A stretch of DNA of 37,635 bases from Bacteriovoracaceae bacterium (GCA_028287765.1 JAQBPA010000096.1:1-37635), one strand, 5' to 3'; counted from the stretch's first letter, positions 13,725-21,975 are shown. Notes: generated by a model not told the origin, from the sequence alone. Numbers and translations: made by a program.

Positions 13725-14849
13725 TTAAAATTGGGGTCTGAGCACTTTAGAGTCGGGTGCTTTAGAGTTGGGCAATTGAGCTATCTTACTGAAACATTTG
13801 CTGCCTTTCTTACGCAAGCTAATGCCGAGGGTCTTTAACTTTTCTGCAAGTTCTGGTGGTGCTTGGCGAAGAACAGTTTTTGAATTGCTCGCCTCCTCTT
13901 TCCACCAAGTGGCCAAAACTCTTTCAAATTCATCATTTGAATCTTCTCTCGGGAGATGATTATTTTTTTTAAAAAACTCATTAGCCATGACAATCGGATC
14001 TACGCGGACTCGGACTCCCGGTATTATTCTCGCTTCTGAATCAGCGGGAAATTGATTAAAAAGAATAGCATATCTTCCATTTCTATAAACCCATTTGGCA
14101 AGAATTCTCTCCTCTGCGTCACGACCAAGAGATTCGGGCCAGTGGCGAGCAGTCACAAGAAAAGCAATGAGTATTTTGAGTGCCTCATTTTTATCTTTGA
14201 GTCGGAGTTTAAATTTCTCTACCTCTACAGATTCAACTCGCTTCGAAGCAATTAATTCGAGGTCTTCTTGGGATGAACTTTGTTGACCAAAGGCAATTGC
14301 GGCAGCGCGAACTCTGTCATCGTCTTTGAGGTCGTCCTTTAAAACTTTTCCCTCTTCAATAACGGGATTGGGCAGCCGATGAAAAACGTTCATCGCTCCC
14401 TGACTTGCAATCCACTTGCCAAAAAATTGATCTGTTGGATTTTTAGAGTCGGGAGATGGAAAAAGAGTATCGGGTCCCGTGTGGCCATATTTCATATTAG
14501 ATCTTAAGAACCGCTCAAAATGTTCTATTTTTTTTGACGGGTACATTTTGAACAGCAGAGAATATAATTCTGAGGTATCGGCGGGGCTTAAATGTCCACG
14601 ATACTCCAGTGCCCTCAAACGATTTTCTGCTTTTTCAAATTCTTCAGGCGTCATCCCGTTCGGCAACTCTATTTGAAATTTGAGTTTGATCGTGTTTGAG
14701 TCTGCATGTCCTTCTCTCGTCAGCTCTTCCGGAGATTCGGTTTGAAAAACGACTTCAATTATTTTTGGTTCCAAAGTTTGGTCTTGCGAAAAAACTTTGG
14801 AAAACGTGACCGTCGATAGACCGAAAAACAAAGCAATAAAAAATTTCAT
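13725..14849 (-). CDS. secreted protein of unknown function
   Basis: A 374-residue protein. ATG 14849 is chosen because AAGGAGGAG lies just upstream; the GTG two codons earlier falls inside that site. The signal peptide is MKFFIALFFGLSTVTFSKVF with cleavage before QDQT. The mature protein is charged and mainly helical (PNGMTPEEFEKAENRLRAL, EYRGHLSPADTSELYSLLFK, NEFFKKNNHLPREDSNDEFE), with no recognised domain and only one cysteine. The C-terminus carries a five-residue duplication (PNSKA then PDSKV), visible as two 15-bp near-repeats at 13743-13772. Convergent with the FN3-like lipoprotein gene. Confidence 0.6.
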   Translation of the reverse strand: MKFFIALFFGLSTVTFSKVFSQDQTLEPKIIEVVFQTESPEELTREGHADSNTIKLKFQIELPNGMTPEEFEKAENRLRALEYRGHLSPADTSELYSLLFKMYPSKKIEHFERFLRSNMKYGHTGPDTLFPSPDSKNPTDQFFGKWIASQGAMNVFHRLPNPVIEEGKVLKDDLKDDDRVRAAAIAFGQQSSSQEDLELIASKRVESVEVEKFKLRLKDKNEALKILIAFLVTARHWPESLGRDAEERILAKWVYRNGRYAILFNQFPADSEARIIPGVRVRVDPIVMANEFFKKNNHLPREDSNDEFERVLATWWKEEASNSKTVLRQAPPELAEKLKTLGISLRKKGSKCFSKIAQLPNSKAPDSKVLRPQF

Positions 14850-15138
14850 AAACACTCCTCCTTATAGATGCCCGTTGCGTTCTGCTGTGCCTTTTAATGC
14901 GATTCGCCTTACTTGTAAACTTCTGGATTGCCTCTTTTTGAACCTGAAGGTTTGAGCCGATATAATTGGTTTTAGTGCCTCATCCGAAGGTTTTCCATTG
15001 TAAAATTACGAAGGTTGCAAAAAAGTTCGGGCATTTTTGGGGGTCTTGAAATTAAACAAAAGTCCGTGCAGTATGCATTTAGATGCACTGACCTAGGTGT
15101 GTAATAGGAGAAAGGTGTGGTTCAGCCAAGGAGGGCAA

Positions 15139-18069
15139 ATGAACACTTTCTCTTTCGACTCAAAAATTTTGATAGCAAAACTTCTTCGGGCTAGTTTTAT
15201 CGTTGGCTTGTCGAATTTTCTCTCGGTGGAGACTTATGCAGACGCCACTTGGGGTTATGCCGTTGAGGCAAGTGCATCAGTTCAAACGTCTCCCCCACAA
15301 ATTACACTCTCATGGCCTATTAACGATGTGTTTAGTCCAACCGACTTCATCGTTTATCGAAAAGGCCGAAACGACACGAGCTGGGGCAGCGGTACTTCCT
15401 TGCCGGGAAGTGCATCGACCTTCACCGATAATAATGTGAGCGTCGGCTCTGCCTATGAATACCAGATTGTGAAACATACAAGTGGTTATACGGGATACGG
15501 TTATGTCTATGCCGGAATTTCTGTTCCCTTAGTCGAGAGTAGAGGCAAACTCATTTTACTCGTCGACAATCGTTTTTCTTCAGCTCTTGTGACCGAGCTT
15601 TCACAACTTCAAGCGGACCTCATCGGCGACGGATACTCAGTCATTCGTCATGATGTTTCGAGCACCGACAGTGTCACCAATATAAAATCTATTATTCAAA
15701 ATGATTATTACGCCGATACGGCCAACGTAAAAACTTTATTTCTTTTTGGACATATTCCCGTTCCTTATTCGGGAGATTTGAATCCAGACGGGCATGCAGA
15801 ACATCTAGGAGCTTGGCCGGCAGATGTTTACTACGGCGATATGAACGGCGTGTGGACAGATTATTCGGTGAGTGACTCCCTAGGAACGGACGTTCGGAAT
15901 CATAATATTCCTGGCGACGGAAAATTCGATCAGTCATTTATTCCGTCCGGTGTTGAGCTGCGGGTCGGTCGAGTGGATTTTGCGAATATGCCCGGACGAC
16001 TTGTTTACGGTGGCCCGGCAACTTTTCCAAGTGAGCTTGAACTTTTAAGAAAATATCTGAATAAAGATCATGCTTTTCGAACGAAGAATTTGACGGCGCC
16101 TGCACGTGCGCTGATCTTTGATGAATTCGGTGATTTTGGTGGGCAAGCTTTTGTCGCAAGTGCTTATCGAAATTTTGCATCGCTTCTTGGCGCTTCTACG
16201 ATTCAAACTCTACAAGCCCTCGGTACATTTATTCCAACCCTCGCAAGCAATTCTTTTTTGTGGGCTCACGGAAGTGGTTCCGGAAGTTTTTCGAGCATCG
16301 GAGGAATTGGCTCAGGTCTATATAATACAGGAACTACAATCGATATTGTTTCTGCTGATATCAAAGCGATCTTCACAACGCTCTTTGGAAGCTGGCTTGG
16401 CGATTGGGATTCTGAAGATAATATCATGCGAGCGGTTTTAACGACATCGATGGGACTCACCTCTTCTTGGTCCGGAAGACCGCACTGGTTTTATCACACC
16501 ATGGGCTTAGGTGAGCCGATCGGAGAAAGTGCACGACTCACCCAAAATAATTCGAATGGCCTCTATCAAACTCAAATTAATCAAGCGGCTGGTGAAGTTC
16601 ATATTGCTCTCATGGGTGATCCTGCTTTGAGAATGCATATCGTAGCTCCGGTGACAAACTTGACGGGCTCCATGAGTGGAAGCGGAGTGAGTCTCAATTG
16701 GAATCCTTCGTCTGATAGTGTTTTAGGTTACTACGTTTATCGAAGCCAAAACTCTGGACCTTATAGTCGGATCACGAATTCTTTTTTGAATACGAATTCC
16801 TTTACCGATTCGAGCGTCACTTCCGGAACTTATTCTTATATGGTCCGAGCCGTTCGGCTTGAAAATTCGGCGAGCGGTACTTATTACAACGCCAGTGATG
16901 GTGTTTTTTATAATACGAACGGCAGCAGTTTAGGATCTGGCACGGGCATTAATCCACCACCCCCTCCTCCGCCTGGAAATGGAACCCTGAGCATTTCTTC
17001 GGATAGAACGGTGATGATTGAAGGAAGTTATATTCCGACAAATATCACGATCACCAGAACCGGGAGCACGGCAAGTGACTTACCCGTCAGTTATGCTTTT
17101 TCTGGAACTGCCACAACTTGGGACGACTATCGAACGCCTCAAGGCAATATGCCAAACTCCATGACTATTCCTGCAGGCTCCGCTTCGGTCACGATGTCGA
17201 TCATCGCTCCTCAACAGAGTGGACCAAAATATTTAACGCTTACTTTGAATCCCGTTACAAATTACACCTTCGCTGCAGCAAGTGTGACCGTTCAGTTAAT
17301 GAGTAAAGTGGTTGTCATTTCTCCTTCATCGCCATCGCCATCACCATCACCTTCTCCGACACCTACTGCTGCAGCGACCCTCAGTATTTCTTCTGATCAA
17401 GCGGCGATCAGTGAAGGAAGTAATGTTCCTGCAAATATCACTATCACCAGAACCGGAAGCACTGCGAATGCTATGCTCGTCAGATATGCCTTCTCGGGGA
17501 CTGCGGCAACTTGGGACGACTACCGAACGTCTCAAGGAACTATGCCTGACTCGATGACGATTCCTGCGGGTTCAGCTTCGGTGACGATGTCGATCATCGC
17601 TCCTCGGCATATTGGATCTCGATATTTCACACTTACTTTATATCCGGTTGCAAACTTCAGCATCACATCAGGAAGTGTGACCGTTCAATTAGTGGACGGC
17701 GTTGTTGTGACTGGCGGAAGTAGCGTCATCACTACGGGTCCGATGACCGTAAGTATTTCTTCGGATCAATCGACCATTTCTGAAAGTGGCTCTACGCCTG
17801 CAAATATCACGATCAGCAGAACAGGAAATAATTCTGCTGCTCTGACTGTTCAGTATTCTTTCTCAGGCACAGCAGCAACCTGGGACGACTACAGACAAGC
17901 TCAAGGAAATATGCCCGATTCAGTGGTGATTCCTGCAGGAGCTAGTTCTGTCAGCATGGCGATTTTTGCAACAAGCCATGTAGGACCAAGATATTTCACA
18001 CTTACCTTGAGGCCGAATGCGAACTTCAGCATTGGCACGGCAAGTGCCACCGTGCAGCTCGTGAATTAG
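15139..18069 (+). CDS. secreted multidomain protein: FN3, gingipain-like (C25) fold, FN3, three Calx-beta repeats
   Basis: A 976-residue protein; ATG 15139 has AAGGAGGG upstream, better than GTG at 15097 or 15115. The signal peptide ends near TYADA. An FN3-like domain (about 38-128) leads to a large domain (about 130-505) with KLILLVDNRF, LFLFGHIPVPYSG (201-213), AWPADVYYGDMNG, ELRVGRVDF and WAHGSGSG (His377). The last matches the catalytic His-Gly-Ser of peptidase family C25. The Cys-equivalent step reads FGSWLGDWD (Ser418), and the whole protein has no cysteine. A second FN3 (about 508-590), a poly-Pro linker and three 107-residue Calx-beta repeats follow. Likely a large secreted or surface protein with binding rather than Cys-protease activity. 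A Calx-beta array suggests Ca2+ or adhesion function. Confidence 0.8.
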   Translation: MNTFSFDSKILIAKLLRASFIVGLSNFLSVETYADATWGYAVEASASVQTSPPQITLSWPINDVFSPTDFIVYRKGRNDTSWGSGTSLPGSASTFTDNNVSVGSAYEYQIVKHTSGYTGYGYVYAGISVPLVESRGKLILLVDNRFSSALVTELSQLQADLIGDGYSVIRHDVSSTDSVTNIKSIIQNDYYADTANVKTLFLFGHIPVPYSGDLNPDGHAEHLGAWPADVYYGDMNGVWTDYSVSDSLGTDVRNHNIPGDGKFDQSFIPSGVELRVGRVDFANMPGRLVYGGPATFPSELELLRKYLNKDHAFRTKNLTAPARALIFDEFGDFGGQAFVASAYRNFASLLGASTIQTLQALGTFIPTLASNSFLWAHGSGSGSFSSIGGIGSGLYNTGTTIDIVSADIKAIFTTLFGSWLGDWDSEDNIMRAVLTTSMGLTSSWSGRPHWFYHTMGLGEPIGESARLTQNNSNGLYQTQINQAAGEVHIALMGDPALRMHIVAPVTNLTGSMSGSGVSLNWNPSSDSVLGYYVYRSQNSGPYSRITNSFLNTNSFTDSSVTSGTYSYMVRAVRLENSASGTYYNASDGVFYNTNGSSLGSGTGINPPPPPPPGNGTLSISSDRTVMIEGSYIPTNITITRTGSTASDLPVSYAFSGTATTWDDYRTPQGNMPNSMTIPAGSASVTMSIIAPQQSGPKYLTLTLNPVTNYTFAAASVTVQLMSKVVVISPSSPSPSPSPSPTPTAAATLSISSDQAAISEGSNVPANITITRTGSTANAMLVRYAFSGTAATWDDYRTSQGTMPDSMTIPAGSASVTMSIIAPRHIGSRYFTLTLYPVANFSITSGSVTVQLVDGVVVTGGSSVITTGPMTVSISSDQSTISESGSTPANITISRTGNNSAALTVQYSFSGTAATWDDYRQAQGNMPDSVVIPAGASSVSMAIFATSHVGPRYFTLTLRPNANFSIGTASATVQLVN
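16984..18066 (+). repeat. three tandem Calx-beta repeats (321 bp each) with Ser/Pro linkers
   Basis: Units at 16984-17304, 17377-17697 and 17746-18066 each encode 107 residues. All begin T(L/V)SISSD and share PxNITI(T/S)RTG, FSGTA(T/A)TWDDYR, MP(D/N)S and TVQL-type endings. Nucleotide similarity is also high (for example the region coding TWDDYR), pointing to recent duplication. The first linker contains a run of Ser-Pro dipeptides encoded by hexamers (about 17325-17360). Confidence 0.85.
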
Positions 18070-18144
18070 TGAGTAGATCCTGCTAATCGTGGGCAGCGTC
18101 AAAAAAAGTTTTGACCTGCGATCAAAGCAAAACGCTTTGGGTTT

Positions 18145-18204
18145 TAGAGAGAATCAGAAGTTAAGACTCGTACGCTTCGCGCATACGAGTCTTGCCTCTC
18201 TCTA
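18145..18204. terminator. large two-part hairpin, candidate bidirectional terminator
   Basis: Inner stem AAGACTCGTA (18163-18172) with TACGAGTCTT (18184-18193), 10 bp perfect; outer stem TAGAGAGA (18145-18152) with TCTCTCTA (18197-18204), 8 bp perfect. Flanking GGTTTT and AAAACC could extend it. It lies between converging genes (stop at 18069, stop at 18250), the expected place for a bidirectional terminator, though the T-runs are short. Confidence 0.55.
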
Positions 18205-18249
18205 TTTAAAAACCTCTTCAATAAAAAATATTAAGTAAAATTAAATTCA

Positions 18250-18456
18250 TTACTTGATATTCTTTTGGTCGAGAGCCTTCTTTCCTGGATAGAATATTTT
18301 TTCGGCGTCGGTTTGACTTTTTATACCTGCACCGTGACGAGTTTCGGTGCCATTGATGCCTAAATGCGATGCAGTATTTTCTAGATTGTGATCGAGATGC
18401 GCTCGTGCATCTCTTTGCTGGGTATTTTTCTGAGATTTTTGATTTGAATTTTTCAT
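18250..18456 (-). CDS. small hydrophilic protein
   Basis: A 68-residue protein rich in Asn, Gln, Lys, His and Asp (MKNSNQKSQKNTQQRDARAH ... HLGINGTETRHGAGIKSQTD). No hydrophobic core or signal peptide is present, so it is probably disordered or a small stress-type protein. AGGAG lies 7 bases before the ATG, which supports expression. It is 48 bp downstream of a second small hydrophilic protein gene (18505-18849) on the same strand, so the two may form an operon. No family recognised. Confidence 0.6.
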   Translation of the reverse strand: MKNSNQKSQKNTQQRDARAHLDHNLENTASHLGINGTETRHGAGIKSQTDAEKIFYPGKKALDQKNIK

Positions 18457-18504
18457 GAGGGCTCTCCTAATTTTTACAAACAGATCAAAAGGTATGCTTT
18501 TATG

Positions 18505-18849
18505 TCAGGCAGCTTTTGAAGTTTCATCAGCGTCGATCAAAAATCTTTCAATTTCTTGCTTATCTGCGGCCCATTTTTCATCAGTAGAATATTTGAGCTC
18601 AGAAATTTTGGTTTTAATTTCATTATATTTTGCTTCGCGTTTAACACGGTTTTCATCTGCTTTGGTCTTGAGATCGCCGATCAGCGATGAAGGCTGATTT
18701 TTGGTTTCAGTCGTCTTTGTAGCAATTTTCTGAAGACGCTCGTTGGTGTCCTTTATATAGAGATCGCGGTCAGCCTGTGTTGTCGGTTTAGCAGTCGTAT
18801 TGTAATTTTTATCATTAGAGGATGTTTCTTTTGTGGTTGAAGTGGACAT
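18505..18849 (-). CDS. small hydrophilic, coiled-coil-like protein
   Basis: A 114-residue protein. The first ~30 residues are Ser/Thr/Asn-rich; the remainder is charged and helical (DLYIKDTNERLQKIATKTTE, KREAKYNEIKTKISELKYST, KWAADKQEIERFLIDADET), suggesting one or two amphipathic helices or a coiled coil. No cysteine, no signal peptide. AAGGAG seven bases upstream of ATG makes a strong start. General hydrophilicity and pairing with the neighbouring small protein recall general-stress proteins, but no family is assigned. Confidence 0.6.
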   Translation of the reverse strand: MSTSTTKETSSNDKNYNTTAKPTTQADRDLYIKDTNERLQKIATKTTETKNQPSSLIGDLKTKADENRVKREAKYNEIKTKISELKYSTDEKWAADKQEIERFLIDADETSKAA

Positions 18850-19111
18850 GTTATCTCCTTAAAAAATGAATGGCTAGAACGGCAAGGATTAACCTCACGT
18901 TGGTTTTCGCGATTCGATTAATTTCTTAATTACGTTTTATTGTAAGGGCAGGTTCTTCGAAGAAAGACTTTCGTATTCTGTCTTAGTAAGAAAAGTCTCA
19001 GTTACTTAAAAAACAACGTACGCTTTGTAATTTTGTTTAGCGAAGGTAAAGCACTCGACTAAGGTATTGAGTTCTTGCGAGTTCTCACTCAATTTTAAAT
19101 GTGTGTGTCAT

Positions 19112-19133
19112 ATGTCTATCTAATGTCTATCTA
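19112..19133. repeat. 11-bp direct tandem repeat, two copies
   Basis: ATGTCTATCTA occurs twice back to back (19112-19122, 19123-19133), one helical turn apart, upstream of the response-regulator gene. The spacing would suit a regulator that binds direct half-sites. Confidence 0.6.
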
Positions 19134-19141
19134 ATTACGGC

Positions 19142-19211
19142 GCGGGCTTATAGCTAGGGCGGTATGCGAGATGAGCATGGACAAAAGGGCGAATAAGCCT
19201 AAGGTGCCCGC
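19142..19211 (+). ncRNA. candidate structured leader or small RNA with mutually exclusive stems
   Basis: GCGGGC (19142-19147) can pair with GCCCGC (19206-19211), while the overlapping GGCTTAT (19145-19151) can pair with ATAAGCC (19193-19199). The two pairings share bases, so they compete. The segment stands out as GC-richer than its surroundings and lies about 110-180 bases upstream of the response-regulator start. It matches no RNA family I recognise. Confidence 0.25.
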
Positions 19212-19321
19212 TGTTTGAACATTCGTTCACGGGATAGGAATAAGTTTTTTGATTTCTTTTACGTTTAGGTTTGCGACAGACCTACGCACTTGAATTTTAA
19301 TTAAGCATTAAAAGGTGGGAT

Positions 19322-19849
19322 ATGAACATTAAAGAAAAACAAAGACAGTCGATCTTCTCAAAAACATTTCCATTCAAGACTTTAGAAAATCCATTAGTTT
19401 TAGTGAGCAGTTTTAAAAAGAAACCACCCACAATTATGATCATTGACGATGATGTCAGCAGCAAAAATCTATACCAACTTTTGCTAGAAAAAAGAGGTTT
19501 TCGGGTTTTGAGTGCCGAAGATGGACTTTCGGCCATAGAGATGCTCAGAAAGTTGCCATGCCCGCCGGATCTTCTACTTGTTGACTGTTCGATGCCAAAA
19601 ATGGACGGCGAGGCTTTTTTATTAAAGCTTCAGGAAAAACTCCCTCAGGTTTTTGTCACGTCTAAAGTTGTTGGCTTTACATCTTATGATCTTCGGTCAG
19701 CTGATTTCAAAAAAATCAAAGAGCTTGCCTTTGATTGTAGGGAAAAACCTTTTGGAGTGAACGAGTTTTTGCAGCTTGTATCGGACTACGTAGAAATGCC
19801 ATCCGATGGCACAAATGGAAATTTGACCCCCGTAAGGATTTGTTCATAA
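19322..19849 (+). CDS. response regulator, single receiver domain
   Basis: A 175-residue protein: about 35 basic residues, then a receiver domain from ~37 to ~155. The acidic pocket is Asp42-Asp44 (MIIDDD), the phosphoacceptor Asp88 (LLVDCSMPKMDG), the switch Thr120/Ser121 (VVGFTSYD) and the conserved Lys142 (REKPF). There is no output domain, so it is CheY-like or a phosphorelay intermediate. Its stop codon overlaps the start of the histidine kinase gene (TAATG), so the two are translationally coupled and almost certainly partners. GGTGGGA lies just before the ATG. Confidence 0.85.
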   Translation: MNIKEKQRQSIFSKTFPFKTLENPLVLVSSFKKKPPTIMIIDDDVSSKNLYQLLLEKRGFRVLSAEDGLSAIEMLRKLPCPPDLLLVDCSMPKMDGEAFLLKLQEKLPQVFVTSKVVGFTSYDLRSADFKKIKELAFDCREKPFGVNEFLQLVSDYVEMPSDGTNGNLTPVRICS

Positions 19850-20982
19850 TGTTACAAAAATTTCTCGAGGAAAATAGAAGTGAGATACTAGCTCTCAGTG
19901 AGCAGAAAACAAAGAGTCTTGCAGGACTTCGGGGTTCTTCGGAATTACTTGAACTTGGACTTCCGCTATTTTATGAACAGCTAATAAAAATTTTCGAAGA
20001 AAATCTCAGCACTAGACCTCCCGAAAATATGCTTTTAGCTGCAGCTTCGCATGGAAAAGAATTTCTTCGTCTTGGATACTCCCTTTCGCATGTAGTTCAT
20101 TCTTACGGTGCTATGTGCCAATCTATCACCGAACTTGCGAACCAGAAAAATGCTAAAATCTCTCCCACTGAATTTAATATTCTTAACGGTTGTCTCGATG
20201 TGGCCATCGCTGCCGCAGTTTCTGAGTTTCAGTTTCAAAGTGACGAAGCCAGTGAAGAGCGCGAGATGAAGCATCTTGGTTTTCTGGCTCATGAACTCCG
20301 AAGTGCCCTTTCAAGTGCAGTGGTCGCGCATGAGATGATAAGAGCGGGACTGGTAGGCACGGGAGGTAGCACCGCAAATGCGCTGGAAGCATGCTTTGTT
20401 CGGATGCGTAATCTCATTGACCGATCTTTATCCGAAGTTAGAATGCGTGCAGACGCGGATCTCTTTATCGAAAAATTTCGATTATCTGAATTATTAGATC
20501 AAATCCTGATCACAGCGAATATCGATGCCATCAAAAGGAGTCAAACTTTGGTTACGGAATTTGACCGTAAAATTGTGATCGAGACTGATCGTCAATTTAT
20601 TTTGTCAGCGGTAGCTAACCTTGTTCAGAACGCGATCAAATACACAAAAACAAATGGAAAAATTTTTATCAGGGCTAGGTCCGAGGTTGAAAGAGTCTTC
20701 ATTGAAGTTGAAGATGAATGTGGAGGGCTTGAAACCGAAAAAATTAGTTCGCTCTTTCAGCCTTTTGTTCAGGAAAATGTCGACAGGACTGGACTCGGCC
20801 TTGGACTCGCGATTGCTCGTCGTGCGATTCATCTCTCTGAGGGAACGATTATTGTGCGCAATACTCCAGATAGAGGCTGTGCCTTCATTATTGAAATTCC
20901 TAAAATATTAATTTTTAAACCCAGCACAAAGTCCGTATCCGGAAAAGATGCGGTACAGCCTGATTTTCAAAAAAAGACTTAG
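19849..20982 (+). CDS. histidine kinase with RsbRD-like N-terminal domain
   Basis: A 377-residue soluble kinase; ATG 19849 overlaps the preceding stop by one base. The N-terminal ~135 residues resemble the RsbRD N-terminal helical sensor fold (FLRLGYSLSHVVHSYGAMCQ). The HisKA-like phosphoacceptor is His148 in FLAHELRSALSSAV. The catalytic domain has an N box (ANLVQNAIKYTKTNG), G1 (DECGGL), an F box (LFQPFVQENVD) and G2 (TGLGLGLAIARR). There are no membrane segments, so it senses a cytosolic cue. The fold is often found in general-stress signalling. The probable partner is the adjoining receiver protein. Confidence 0.85.
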   Translation: MLQKFLEENRSEILALSEQKTKSLAGLRGSSELLELGLPLFYEQLIKIFEENLSTRPPENMLLAAASHGKEFLRLGYSLSHVVHSYGAMCQSITELANQKNAKISPTEFNILNGCLDVAIAAAVSEFQFQSDEASEEREMKHLGFLAHELRSALSSAVVAHEMIRAGLVGTGGSTANALEACFVRMRNLIDRSLSEVRMRADADLFIEKFRLSELLDQILITANIDAIKRSQTLVTEFDRKIVIETDRQFILSAVANLVQNAIKYTKTNGKIFIRARSEVERVFIEVEDECGGLETEKISSLFQPFVQENVDRTGLGLGLAIARRAIHLSEGTIIVRNTPDRGCAFIIEIPKILIFKPSTKSVSGKDAVQPDFQKKT

Positions 20983-20994
20983 AAAATCGACCCT

Positions 20995-21020
20995 AGAACG
21001 TCCGCCGTTCTTTAAATTGC
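20995..21020 (+). terminator. candidate weak terminator after the kinase gene
   Basis: AGAACG (20995-21000) pairs with CGTTCT (21006-21011) around TCCGC, followed by TTTAAATTG. The stem is short and the T-run interrupted. The position, 13 bases after the kinase stop and before a converging gene, is as expected. Confidence 0.4.
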
Positions 21021-21059
21021 TCTTGGGGAAATAGAATCATGGATCGGATTATTTTTGCA

Positions 21060-21791
21060 TCAGCCGATCGCCGCCCAAACGCGGTGCACATCGTCATGAT
21101 CATCGAGCTCTTGAAGGAACTCCCCTGTTTCTATTTTTTGTTCGTCTGAAAGATTAGCCGGTTGTTTCGGAACATAGCCGATCTCAGCCGTGATGACGGT
21201 CCAACCATTTGCCGATAGCCATTTTGAAGTGGAATGGACAGCCGTTCGGTCGCAGATGAATCGTGCTCCGGCAGCGTCCGTCGGAATATCGTCATTTTTT
21301 TCGTTCGTGAGTGTTTCGAATTCATTCGCGCCAGCTTCAATAGCAGCGGCTTCGCGATCAATATTAGAATTCGGATGGTAAGCTTCCACGATTCCCACAT
21401 GATCGAATAAAAATTTATTGCTGCCCGTAGATCCAAGCACTCCCTTTTTAAATAAAACTCGAATTTCTGGAGTGGTGCGATTCAGATTGTCTGTAAAAAC
21501 TTCTACAATGACGGCGACTTTATTTGGCGCATACCCTTCAAAAACAATATGCTCCATAACGATTTTTTCGTCGCCGATGCCCGCGCCTTTTCGAATAGCG
21601 CGTTCGATAGCGTCGCGAGGAACGCTTTCTTTTTTGGCCTTTTCGACCGCCGCATAAAGGCGTGGATTCATATCGGGGTCTGGGCCATTCATTTTTGCAG
21701 CGACCGAAATTTCACGGACCAGTTTTCCGTTCGTTCGACCTTTTTTGAGTCCCGCGACCAAGCGTTTTGCGAGTAACCATTGACGTCCCAT
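21060..21791 (-). CDS. YebC/PmpR-family regulatory protein
   Basis: A 243-residue protein, the usual family length. The N-terminus MGRQWLLAKRLVAGLKKGRT departs from the usual AGHSKWANIKHRK opening and is closer to the YeeN-type MGRKWANI. The rest is conserved: REISVAAKMNGPDPDMNPRL, KKESVPRDAIERAIRKGAG, VFEGYAPNKVAVIVEVFTDN, NRTTPEIRVLFKKGVLGSTG and the C-terminal EFLQELDDHDDVHRVWA. Family members were described as transcriptional regulators (PmpR) and more recently as ribosome-associated factors that relieve stalling at proline-rich stretches. That would fit a region full of Pro-rich proteins, but the gene is widespread. Weak ribosome-binding site; convergent with the kinase gene. Confidence 0.9.
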   Translation of the reverse strand: MGRQWLLAKRLVAGLKKGRTNGKLVREISVAAKMNGPDPDMNPRLYAAVEKAKKESVPRDAIERAIRKGAGIGDEKIVMEHIVFEGYAPNKVAVIVEVFTDNLNRTTPEIRVLFKKGVLGSTGSNKFLFDHVGIVEAYHPNSNIDREAAAIEAGANEFETLTNEKNDDIPTDAAGARFICDRTAVHSTSKWLSANGWTVITAEIGYVPKQPANLSDEQKIETGEFLQELDDHDDVHRVWAAIG

Positions 21792-21884
21792 AAAATCAGC
21801 CTAGCGAAGCCCTAAGTTAGGGACAAGTTGCTCTTCGAAAAGGGCCAGAAGTTAGGTTCTAGAAAAACTTATTGGACGGACTGC

Positions 21885-21930
21885 CGGTTCCTTGATATCA
21901 ACCGCTTTTAGGGAATCGATGGTTTAAACC
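21885..21930. promoter_or_regulatory. palindrome cluster upstream of the sugar operon
   Basis: TTGATATCAA (21892-21901) and GGTTTAAACC (21921-21930) are perfect 10-bp palindromes. CGGTT (21885-21889) and AACCG (21900-21904) flank the first. GGTT/AACC half-sites therefore recur 45-90 bases before the operon start. A candidate promoter TTGGAC (21872-21877), 18 bases, TATCAA (21896-21901) overlaps the first palindrome. This is consistent with an operator for a sugar-responsive regulator encoded elsewhere. Confidence 0.35.
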
Positions 21931-21975
21931 GAGTTTTGGAGGGAATAAGGGGGAGCCGATTTTTGGTGGTGAACT

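Larger units (their letters stand above)
18850..19321. other. long intergenic region with repeat and structured-RNA-like segment
   Basis: About 470 bases between the small-protein pair (minus) and the two-component operon (plus). It contains the 11-bp tandem repeat at 19112-19133 and a locally GC-richer stretch (19140-19215) with competing stems. A TGAAC/GTTCA mini-hairpin lies near 19216-19229. No reading frame of note is seen. Promoters for both neighbours should be here, but no clear -35/-10 pair is convincing. Confidence 0.4.
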
